From Shewanella subflava (GTDB lineage: Bacteria; Pseudomonadota; Gammaproteobacteria; Enterobacterales; Shewanellaceae), in contig NZ_JAPDMX010000028.1 in the NCBI RefSeq assembly GCF_025971955.1, forward strand, positions 62,001-126,000: a stretch of DNA of 64,000 nucleotides, in the 5' to 3' direction. Made by a program: the position numbers and the translations under genes. Positions 10,070 through 17,348 of the stretch are shown here, in pieces. The notes beneath the pieces were generated by a model. The model made no database searches. It had not been told where the DNA came from and was given only the letters and a program-made list of their open reading frames with translations. The first letter of the stretch is position 1. The number at the start of each line of letters is the position of its first letter.

Positions 10070-10338
10070 TTTTCAGCCTTAAATCACCTACTTCAGTAGG
10101 TGGTTATCATCAATTAGGCTCAGCCTGAAGTAAGTTCAACGGTATTTGTAGGAGTCAATTTGAACATAGCTTATTAACTCAAGTGATACGTGAGCTTTGC
10201 TAATGGTGCGGTACAAGCTTCTAAATCAGGGAAGATTTAGTAGAGCCCATAGGGACATATATACGGCGTCTTGTTAATGCACGGTAGGAAGCTCCCTTTT
10301 AGGGAGTGATATCAAAGCCACCTTCTTCAGAAGGTGGC
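10069..10338 (+). repeat. Dispersed intergenic element, copy 2 (about 270 bp, best preserved ends)
   Basis: Best-preserved copy. The left end carries a perfect 18-base palindrome (CACCTAC-TTCA-GTAGGTG, 10085-10102). The right end carries a perfect hairpin (CCACCTTC-TTCA-GAAGGTGG, 10318-10337). Both apical loops read TTCA. It has an extra stretch of about 26 bases near 10141-10166 that the other copies lack, bounded by GTTCAA and TTGAAC. It has no ORF. It occupies nearly all of the 337-base gap between the chemoreceptor gene and rpiA; the right hairpin, 18 bases beyond the rpiA stop, may also end rpiA transcription on the minus strand. Confidence 0.9.
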
Positions 10339-10355
10339 TCTTTTATTTCGGCTTG

Positions 10356-11018
10356 TTACTTAGCAGTAACAGTTTTGACACCTTCAGGTGTGCCCACAAG
10401 TAAAATATCTGCACCACGGTTGGCAAATAGGCCGTTAGTGACAACGCCAACAATGGCGTTAATCTTAGTCTCCATGACTTTAGGATCTAAAATTTTCATG
10501 TTATGAACATCTAAAATAACATTACCATTATCGGTAATAACACCTTGACGATACTCAGGATCACCACCTAGCTTAACTAACTCACGGGCAACGTATGAAC
10601 GAGCCATTGGGATCACTTCAACCGGTAACGGGAAATCACCTAAAATAGAGACTTCTTTAGTGTTATCAACGATACAGATGAATTTTTTAGCCACTGCAGC
10701 AACGATTTTTTCACGGGTTAATGCGGCACCGCCACCTTTAATCATATCCATACGATCATTAATTTCGTCGGCGCCATCAACATAAACAGCAATATCAGCA
10801 ACGTTATTTAAATCAAAAACCTCAATACCCAATTGCTTCAGTTTTGCCGTCGATGCTTCAGAGCTTGATACTGCGCCTTGAATATCATCTTTTATTGTCG
10901 CTAAAGCATCAATAAAGTGGTTAACTGTTGAGCCTGTTCCCACGCCAACGATTGTGTCTCTTTCGACATATTTCAGTGCAGCCCATCCGGCCGCTTTTTT
11001 CATTTCATCTTGAGTCAT
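10356..11018 (-). CDS. rpiA: Ribose-5-phosphate isomerase A
   Basis: Interconverts ribose 5-phosphate and ribulose 5-phosphate in the pentose phosphate pathway. The 220-residue length is standard. Motifs: phosphate-binding GVGTGSTV near residues 26-33, DGADEIN with the catalytic aspartates, and [11 protein letters not shown]. Start ATG with GGA upstream. It is monocistronic or the distal partner of the genes upstream on the minus strand; about 70 bases separate it from the MscS gene. In many relatives rpiA neighbours serA, which is not seen here. Confidence 0.96.
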   Translation of the reverse strand: MTQDEMKKAAGWAALKYVERDTIVGVGTGSTVNHFIDALATIKDDIQGAVSSSEASTAKLKQLGIEVFDLNNVADIAVYVDGADEINDRMDMIKGGGAALTREKIVAAVAKKFICIVDNTKEVSILGDFPLPVEVIPMARSYVARELVKLGGDPEYRQGVITDNGNVILDVHNMKILDPKVMETKINAIVGVVTNGLFANRGADILLVGTPEGVKTVTAK

Positions 11019-11087
11019 TAGGCTATTCCATTGGTGGCTTTAAAAAGAAGACTGTAAAAACTCGCAAGATTATAACGCAACTTGTGA

Positions 11088-11894
11088 TTAAAACGTTTGC
11101 TGACTGTCATAAAACTGTGCATTTTTAAATGCATCTAATACCCTGACATTAATGTCGCTGATAAATTTCTTTTCTAAACGCACATCCATCACATATGCCT
11201 TGATGGTTATGGTCTGTAAATGCTGACCAAAGCTGAAATCTGTCCCCAGAATGACATTAATGGGTTTATTTAAAAAAGTATAAGGTGAGCACTGGGTTGC
11301 TTCTTTAGCCAAGGCCATGGCTTTTTTATGGTCAACCTGTACAGGTAAGTGAAATTGAATCGCCACCATTTCATCGAGTGCTCCACTGTTAGCGTTAGAC
11401 ACTGCAGTTTTAAGCGCTTCAGCGTTGGGCACCATGATGGTATTGTCATCAAAAGTGCGTAACCAAGTGACACTCCATTCTAATTTAGTGACCTCACCAT
11501 AGTGTCCACCTAAGGTGACCATATCGCCAACACGATAGGGGGGATTTAGCATAATAATAAAGCCAGCAATCATGTTTTTAGCCGGTTCTTGAGTGGCTAA
11601 ACCTATGACAATACTGATTGACCCTATCATGGCCAACACGACGTTTTGATGTGGAGCAATTATTCCAACAGTGGCGTAGGTAATCACACTGCCCCAAATA
11701 AATAATCGTATAAAAGGGTATAGTCGCCCCCAGAGTAATCGGTATTTGGGCAACTTATTGGTGAGCAGATCTAAACTCATTTTTATTCCAACAAGCATTG
11801 CCCAAGCAAGGCCACATATCAGAACAATAATCGCTATTTTTTCAAATGAAATAATATTGATTAACGATTGCAAGGCATCAGCGCTGGATTCCAT
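11088..11894 (-). CDS. MscS-type mechanosensitive channel
   Basis: A 268-residue inner-membrane channel of the MscS family. Three hydrophobic segments lie in the first 130 residues. The third, pore-like helix reads AMIGSISIVIGLATQEPAKNMIAGFII, followed by the family beta domain (PYRVGDMVTLGGHYGEVTKLEWSVTWLRTFDDNTIMVPNAE). It differs from E. coli MscS in the pore helix and is closer to the small-conductance YbdG/YnaI-like group. A GTG at 11900 opens the frame, but it overlaps the AAGGAG ribosome-binding site; ATG 11894 has correct spacing and is used. It starts 21 bases after the stop of the AAA-like gene, so the two are very likely cotranscribed. Confidence 0.85.
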   Translation of the reverse strand: MESSADALQSLINIISFEKIAIIVLICGLAWAMLVGIKMSLDLLTNKLPKYRLLWGRLYPFIRLFIWGSVITYATVGIIAPHQNVVLAMIGSISIVIGLATQEPAKNMIAGFIIMLNPPYRVGDMVTLGGHYGEVTKLEWSVTWLRTFDDNTIMVPNAEALKTAVSNANSGALDEMVAIQFHLPVQVDHKKAMALAKEATQCSPYTFLNKPINVILGTDFSFGQHLQTITIKAYVMDVRLEKKFISDINVRVLDAFKNAQFYDSQQTF

Positions 11895-11915
11895 ACTCAC
11901 TCCTTCTACCTTTGG

Positions 11916-13163
11916 TTATAGGCTAAATAGTTTATTGTGATTAACCAAGTGCATTGCCACAATTTTGGTTAATGCAGGGGTGATTTGGTAATAATGACGG
12001 GCAAAATCATCTTCACAATACTGTGGGATAATTAATCCCTGCCGATTTAAAAACTCTAATGTTAACGAGCTTTTTTCTATTGAAATATTGAAAATAATGC
12101 TTAAATTTTCAACCGTTAAACCACCGTGAATATAAATCTCTGCTAGCGCAAATAGTGATTCTTCATTTAAGTGATTTAACGCCTGAGTATCAACCGAAAT
12201 CAGCTCTTTGGCGGGCAGATTGCTTAGCTGCTTTATAGGAAGGGATTCAAGCGAGCGCTTTAAGACCAATAAAGCTAATTTAGGATGCCCCTGACTAATC
12301 ACCATTAAGGTTTTACTGAGTTCTTCTATCGCCGTTAATTCAACGTCTAAAGGGTCTGTATTCGCCGTATTATCATCGGTTTTGACTGCGTTTTGTGCGG
12401 GCAAGGTTATACCTAAATCCGTCAAATGTAAGCTTAAAAGTGTCTTTAATGCCGGTTGATTAAAATAAGACAGATGGACTACGGTTTTAAAAAAGTGGGT
12501 TATTTGATATTGAGATGATAGCCGCTGCCAAACATATGTTTCACACCCCATAATCCAGCAATGTTGCTGGCGGGTCTCCATTAAAATTGTGGCTAAGGTG
12601 ACTAATGCTTGATAGTTCCCCATTCTTCTGAGCATTAATTTATGCATATCATCAATAAAAATGATTTTCGCGGGTTGAGTATTGATTAAGCTTATTGCAT
12701 CGGTAATCGACTGGGGCTCATGATGAATATTAAAACAACTAAATAAGCTGGATATTGCGTCTTTTGTGGATAAGGGCGCGCGATAAAAACTTAACCATAA
12801 AATCGGTTCTGCGCCTTGTTGACTATGAATAATGTTATTAATGAAATGGCTTAGGCCTGCACCAAATGGTGCCGTAATCGCACTTAGCTCACCTTGCTGT
12901 TTTCGCCACAATTCTATGGCATTGTTTATTTGCTCAAGAGCGAGTTCACGACCTAAAAGCGGACTCATACGATTAGCATGTATGGCATAAGGTTGCTGCT
13001 TTAATTGGCCTCTTATGCCATGGTAAGTATACGTTTGCGCAATCGCTTTTAAAGAGAGTTTGTCCGTTGGTTCAGATTCGGTCTTTTGTGGTGTAAAAAT
13101 CGTTTTTAATTGTGCCACGAATAGCTGCCACTGAGCAGTAATAGCATTGAAGGTTACAGCCAT
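11916..13163 (-). CDS. AAA/STAND-like ATPase-fold protein with degenerate Walker A
   Basis: A 415-residue cytoplasmic protein. The segment PLLGRELALEQIN (68-80) is the typical entry to an AAA_16/STAND ATPase module. The position of the P-loop reads APFGAGLSH (98-106), where the essential lysine is replaced by leucine. Walker B is intact in outline (KIIFIDDMHKL, 166-176). The last about 80 residues (LFALAEIYIHGGLTVENLSIIFNISIEKSSLTLEFLNRQGLI) look like a winged-helix domain. It is upstream of and nearly contiguous with the MscS gene. I do not recognise a named family; a nucleotide-binding or pseudo-ATPase regulator of the channel is an inference. ATG start at 13163. Confidence 0.72.
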   Translation of the reverse strand: MAVTFNAITAQWQLFVAQLKTIFTPQKTESEPTDKLSLKAIAQTYTYHGIRGQLKQQPYAIHANRMSPLLGRELALEQINNAIELWRKQQGELSAITAPFGAGLSHFINNIIHSQQGAEPILWLSFYRAPLSTKDAISSLFSCFNIHHEPQSITDAISLINTQPAKIIFIDDMHKLMLRRMGNYQALVTLATILMETRQQHCWIMGCETYVWQRLSSQYQITHFFKTVVHLSYFNQPALKTLLSLHLTDLGITLPAQNAVKTDDNTANTDPLDVELTAIEELSKTLMVISQGHPKLALLVLKRSLESLPIKQLSNLPAKELISVDTQALNHLNEESLFALAEIYIHGGLTVENLSIIFNISIEKSSLTLEFLNRQGLIIPQYCEDDFARHYYQITPALTKIVAMHLVNHNKLFSL

Positions 13164-13651
13164 AATATTATCCGTTTAATTGACTATCCATGAAAATACT
13201 TTAGCGCAATACACACCATAACAGGTTATATGTTTCCCATCGTCATCAATAATAGCGCATGCTAGCGTTATAAAATACTTGATGGCAGCGTTAGATTTTT
13301 TTAATTTCCAAATAATGACTTACCATCAAAACATGCCTGGTTAACACACCTATTTACCTTCGTTAATTCTGTTCACTTATTTACTGTGATGGGGATAAGT
13401 CATCGCAGTAAATTCAACTAGTTAAAATATAAACTATGACAATTAACGAGGTGAATTATAGTAAAGCGATAAGCCGAAGCGATTGGCTTTTGTTAAACAT
13501 CATGCCCCCCAATAAAACCATGGGCGTGGGTAAGTAAAGCGGCGGTGATATTGAACTAATATTTAAGCGTGTTTTTGTGATTATTTGACTCGCAGAATTG
13601 GGATTACTTAGCGTATACTTTATTTTATTTATTCACTTAATGTACTTTATT
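13164..13651. other. Intergenic region upstream of pbpG
   Basis: A gap of nearly 490 bases between the divergent AAA-like gene and pbpG. It contains a possible -10 element TATACT at 13614-13619 just upstream of pbpG; its best -35-like match (TTGACT, 13585-13590) is 23 bases away, which is too far for a normal promoter. No ORF, repeat or RNA was recognised. Confidence 0.4.
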
Positions 13652-14539
13652 ATGCCATTCAAAGCCGTTTTTTCGACAGTCATGTTACTTGCTAGCTTGT
13701 CTTCCACTTTAGTGGTGGCTAAACCCGTTTCAACTTCAGAGCAGCAAGAGTTAGCGGCAGTTAGCGCAATGTTGGTAGATTTAAAAACCAATGAGGTGCT
13801 TTATTCAAGCAATATTAACCAACAAGTGCCTATCGCATCGGTGACTAAACTGATGACAGCAATGGTGGTTTTAGACGCTAAGTTACCTTTGGATGAGATG
13901 ATCTCAGTTGATATTAGTGACGCAAAAATTATGCGTAATGTACACTCTCGAGTGCGGGTTGGTAGTGTTGTCAGTCGTGAAACCATGATGTTGCTAACTT
14001 TAATGTCATCAGAAAATCGTGCCGCTACGGCATTGGCCCATCATTATCCTGGGGGGTATTTCGCGTTTATCAAAGCCATGAATGCGAAAGCGAAAGCTTT
14101 AGGGATGGAGCAAACTCGCTATGCTGAACCAACGGGTTTATCTGCGGATAATGTTTCAAGTGCCAGAGATTTAATTATTTTACTACAAGAAAGTCAAAAA
14201 TATCCCTTACTGGGCAAACTCAGTTCAACCGAGAAAAAACACGTCATTTTTAGTAATCCCAAATATAAGCTCGATTTTTACAATACCAATAAATTGGTAT
14301 CAAAAGACACTTGGAACATTGCGTTAACTAAGACGGGATATACCAGTAAAGCTGGGCATTGTTTAATTATGCTCACTGAAATGGATAAGCGTAAAGTGGC
14401 ATTTGTGGTGTTAGATGCGTTTGGCAAGTATACCCATATGGCTGATGCTAATAGACTCAAAAAATGGCTTGAAACAGGTAAAGTGACCCCTATACCTGCT
14501 TCTGCAAAAGCCTATAAAAGTCAAAAGCAAAGTAGTTAA
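13652..14539 (+). CDS. pbpG: D-alanyl-D-alanine endopeptidase (PBP7-type)
   Basis: Penicillin-binding protein of the S11 family that cuts D-Ala-mDAP cross-links in peptidoglycan. Numbered from ATG 13652, the three active-site motifs are present: SVTK (63-66), SEN (120-122) and KTG (227-229). An N-terminal hydrophobic export signal ends near LVVAKP. The 295 residues are near the length of E. coli PBP7. The frame also opens at TTG 13598 and ATG 13640, but the TTG lies upstream of the likely -10 element at 13614, so a start at 13640 or 13652 is preferred; neither has a strong ribosome-binding site. Confidence 0.9.
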   Translation: MPFKAVFSTVMLLASLSSTLVVAKPVSTSEQQELAAVSAMLVDLKTNEVLYSSNINQQVPIASVTKLMTAMVVLDAKLPLDEMISVDISDAKIMRNVHSRVRVGSVVSRETMMLLTLMSSENRAATALAHHYPGGYFAFIKAMNAKAKALGMEQTRYAEPTGLSADNVSSARDLIILLQESQKYPLLGKLSSTEKKHVIFSNPKYKLDFYNTNKLVSKDTWNIALTKTGYTSKAGHCLIMLTEMDKRKVAFVVLDAFGKYTHMADANRLKKWLETGKVTPIPASAKAYKSQKQSS

Positions 14540-14594
14540 TCAACCCTAAAATTTAATATTCCATTGAGATTTTTCGCTATTGATGGGGCATCGC

Positions 14595-14623
14595 CATTAG
14601 TGGATATCGTCATTAGTGGATAT
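14595..14623 (+). repeat. Short direct repeat downstream of pbpG
   Basis: CATTAGTGGATAT occurs at 14595 and again at 14611 (16-base period), with a further partial AGTGG. It lies between pbpG and its probable terminator. No function assigned. Confidence 0.6.
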
Positions 14624-14710
14624 AGTGGAGCAACTGTCTTCTAGTGCCAACATAACCCGTGATGAGGTTATCTAGCTTTAACGACTAAATGAATGTGTGC
14701 CGACTTTTCG

Positions 14711-14740
14711 TCCCAGTTATGCTAATAACTGGGATTTTTT
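14711..14740 (+). terminator. Terminator downstream of pbpG
   Basis: A perfect 10-bp stem (TCCCAGTTAT with ATAACTGGGA), loop GCTA, then six T. It is 170 bases past the pbpG stop, with no intervening gene. Confidence 0.9.
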
Positions 14741-14832
14741 ATATTCGGTAGAGTCTTAAAAATATTGATGTTGAGTGATCATTTACCTTGTTAACACGGT
14801 ATAACATCAGTGGTGAGTATCGGGAGAACATT

Positions 14833-15477
14833 ATGCTTAATATGGATTTCAGCCAGCGAGTGAATATCAATACACTTAATCAGCAATGGCAAGCGAGTCC
14901 TGCCTCAGGAGTATGGCGTAAACGACTTGCTCGAGAAGAGGCTGAGCGTGGTCATGCAACCAGTATTGTGAAGTATGATGCGGGAGCTAGCTTTGCGACG
15001 CATCCACACCCATCAGGGGAAGAAATACTCGTTTTGTCAGGGGTATTTTCCGACGAAACCGGTGATTATCCTGCCGGCAGTTACCTGCGAAATCCACAGG
15101 GGTTTAGTCACGCCCCTTTTAGCCTTCAAGGATGCGAGTTACTGGTGAAACTGCATCAGTTTCAAGCTACAGATACCAAGCAGGTTCGAGTTGATACCCA
15201 TAATACCCCTTGGCTGCCAGGTTATGGCGACTTAAAGGTGATGCCATTACATCAACACAATACCGAATCTACCGCTCTGGTATTTTGGCCAGCAGGGGCA
15301 AAGTTTCAACCTCATCGCCATTTTGGCGGCGAAGAAATTTACGTGATAAGCGGGGTGTTTATGGATGAATTTGGTCAGTATCCCGCAGGTTCTTGGCTTA
15401 GAAGCCCGCATTTAAGTCAACACAATCCTTATGTTGAACAAGATACCGTAATATGGGTGAAAACGGGCCATTTATAA
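14833..15477 (+). CDS. Bicupin protein (ChrR-type cupin repeat)
   Basis: A 214-residue protein made of two similar ChrR-like cupin domains. Domain 1 has HPHPSGEEILVLSGVFSDE (His57, His59, Glu63, His93) and domain 2 has HRHFGGEEIYVISGVFMDE (His161, His163, Glu167, His197), so both metal sites look complete. In ChrR this cupin is fused to a zinc anti-sigma domain; that domain is absent and no sigma factor gene is adjacent, so it is probably a stand-alone metal-dependent enzyme or sensor of unknown substrate. The frame opens at TTG 14788, but ATG 14833 has GGGAG at proper spacing. Confidence 0.82.
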   Translation: MLNMDFSQRVNINTLNQQWQASPASGVWRKRLAREEAERGHATSIVKYDAGASFATHPHPSGEEILVLSGVFSDETGDYPAGSYLRNPQGFSHAPFSLQGCELLVKLHQFQATDTKQVRVDTHNTPWLPGYGDLKVMPLHQHNTESTALVFWPAGAKFQPHRHFGGEEIYVISGVFMDEFGQYPAGSWLRSPHLSQHNPYVEQDTVIWVKTGHL

Positions 15478-15563
15478 TTGACAGGTTCGGCGTTTGAACC
15501 TTTCAAAAAAACAATTTAAACGATATATTAATCGCTCACCTCTAGTCAGGATAAACATTAGCA

Positions 15564-16754
15564 ATGGATGCTTATACCCTACATATTTCGACCGCGATAA
15601 TTAGCGCCATGATGGTCGTCAGTTTACTCACCTTTTATTTTGTCGGTAATCGTGAACGCAGTCTGATAGATTGGAGCATTGCTGGTGGACTATTCTTTTT
15701 TAGCAATGGCGTTGGCCTGGCGTCTTATTTGTTTGAGGTTCCCTATTGGCTTGGCCCTGCACTCACTAACGCCTGTTATACCTTGGCACATCTGGCTTTA
15801 CTGGCAGGCATAAGGCGCCACCTTTTATTACCGCCTAACTGGTCTTTAATGTTATCGGTAGCTACAGCGGTGTTTCTAGCGCACTACATACCGGGGTTAT
15901 TAGAAACCGCCACCCATAGATTACTGTATATTTACCCCTTATTGATGACTATCAATGTTTATACTGTCTTTACCGTGATTCAGGGAGTGAAATCGAAAAA
16001 AATTCATGCCATTTACTACCCTTTTATGCTTGCTGAGTTAATCTTTTTTGGCCAACAATTAGTACGCTTTACCTTTGTTGTATTTGATAATCAGTTACCT
16101 TTAACTATTGCAGGTGATGACTTATTACAAACTTTGGGTACATTGGCTGTCATGACCTTTTTATTACTGATGATGTTATCCTGTTGTTTGATTATTTACC
16201 GCCAACAGCAACTTAAATTATTTGATGCCATTGAAGTGGATTCATTAACGGGTCTACTTAATCGTCAGGCTTTACCTCAACGCGCTAAAGACATGTTTGA
16301 ACAAAGTATTCCTGCAACGCCATTGGGGATAATGGTGGTTGAGATAGCTGCTTTACCTCAATTAAGCGAACAATATGGTTACCCCGCAAGTGATAGCGTG
16401 ATAAAGCATATTGCCAATGTGCTGAAATTCACTACCCATATTCAAGGTGGTATTTTTCGAATTCAAACTAATAAGTTTGTTTTGTTGATTGAAGAGGCAA
16501 CGGTTGAACAATTAGTGCGTTTAAGTGATCGTTTAGCTGAAAAAACCGCCAACATGCAAATAAAACCTTTACCTAAAGGTATCCAGATTAACTTGAATAT
16601 TGGCTATTCGATTCAAACCATCCATGATCAGAGTTGGCAAATATTGTTACAGCAGGCTGAGCAAAAATTAACGCAAACTCAGTATGCGGATCAAACACTA
16701 GACCAGAGAAATGATAAAAATATGACCTTAGATAGATTCGGTTTTATTGCTTGA
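15564..16754 (+). CDS. Membrane protein with degenerate GGDEF domain
   Basis: A 396-residue inner-membrane protein. Residues 1-215 contain about seven hydrophobic segments (a MHYT/7TM-like sensor region without a recognised name). After a short linker, the C-terminal domain starts with DSLTGLLNR (226-234), the standard GGDEF-domain opening. The active-site GG(D/E)EF motif is replaced by QTNKF (301-305), so diguanylate cyclase activity is unlikely. It may bind GTP or c-di-GMP or act as a signalling partner; this is inference. ATG at 15564 with a weak AGGA site. Confidence 0.82.
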   Translation: MDAYTLHISTAIISAMMVVSLLTFYFVGNRERSLIDWSIAGGLFFFSNGVGLASYLFEVPYWLGPALTNACYTLAHLALLAGIRRHLLLPPNWSLMLSVATAVFLAHYIPGLLETATHRLLYIYPLLMTINVYTVFTVIQGVKSKKIHAIYYPFMLAELIFFGQQLVRFTFVVFDNQLPLTIAGDDLLQTLGTLAVMTFLLLMMLSCCLIIYRQQQLKLFDAIEVDSLTGLLNRQALPQRAKDMFEQSIPATPLGIMVVEIAALPQLSEQYGYPASDSVIKHIANVLKFTTHIQGGIFRIQTNKFVLLIEEATVEQLVRLSDRLAEKTANMQIKPLPKGIQINLNIGYSIQTIHDQSWQILLQQAEQKLTQTQYADQTLDQRNDKNMTLDRFGFIA

Positions 16755-17027
16755 TATCCTAACGGGAGAAGCGCTTCATTAGGCTGAAACCATAGCAATT
16801 ATACCGAATAGTCTTACCGTCAAGCGTGTTTAATTGACTTGTAATCCGACCCCAAGGATAGGGAGTTAGCGCAAGGTTAGAACTCAAGTCCAAACTCGTT
16901 ATTGATGTTTACATTCGCCTTGTTATCAGAACTCAGTTTAAATTCACTGTTAGTAACCTCAGCTCGGGATAGAAACTCCTTTATCGTGATTAACATAAAC
17001 CAGAGTGCGAATGAATTTAGCGAATAA
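16755..17027. other. Intergenic region downstream of the GGDEF gene
   Basis: About 270 bases preceding a terminator and the third dispersed element. Short ORFs of about 40 codons exist on both strands (16905-17027 plus, 16877-16996 minus), but neither has a ribosome-binding site or recognised homology. Nothing else was identified. Confidence 0.3.
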
Positions 17028-17056
17028 AAAATGTGGCTCACAGGCCACATTTCTTT
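17028..17056 (+). terminator. Terminator before element copy 3
   Basis: A 9-bp stem (AAATGTGGC with GCCACATTT), 6-base loop, then a T-rich stretch. It lies 270 bases downstream of the GGDEF-like gene. Confidence 0.75.
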
Positions 17057-17300
17057 ATTTTCAGCCCATAAACTACCGACTTCAGTAGGTGGTTATCATC
17101 AATTAGGTTTTGCCTGAAGTATGTTCAATAGCTGATTAAATCAAGTAATAGGTGAGCTGTTCTAATGGTGCGGTACAAGCTTCTAAATCAGGAATGATTT
17201 AGTAGCGCCTATAGGGGGGTATTTACGGCGTCTTGTTAATGCACGGTAGGAAAGCGCCCCTTTAGAGAGTGATATCAAAGCCACCTTCTTCAGAAGGTGG
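17057..17300 (+). repeat. Dispersed intergenic element, copy 3 (about 244 bp)
   Basis: Aligns end to end with the copies at 4135 and 10069. The right-end hairpin (17281-17300) is perfect and identical to copy 2; the left palindrome is partly degraded (ACTACCGACTTCAGTAGGTGG). Like the others it begins with ATTTTCAGCC at the end of a terminator T tract and has no ORF. Its right end lies 48 bases from the metH stop. Confidence 0.9.
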
Positions 17301-17348
17301 ATTCTTTACTCGAACGATGTTTAAGCACACTCAAAGCTCTGGCGATGA

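Noticed and set aside
13585..13619. A possible promoter for pbpG formed by TTGACT and TATACT.
   Set aside because: The spacer is 23 bases, outside the normal 16-18, so only the -10-like element was kept as weak evidence.
16877..16996. A 39-codon minus-strand ORF ending in NNEFGLEF, like an outer-membrane protein C terminus.
   Set aside because: It is short, has no ribosome-binding site, and a competing 40-codon ORF lies on the other strand; AT-rich intergenic DNA easily gives both.
4135..17300. A conserved short peptide frame (NGAVQASKSG) in the dispersed elements, possibly the tail of a lost tnpB.
   Set aside because: It is only about a dozen codons and stop codons precede it, so it cannot be supported as coding from the sequence alone.
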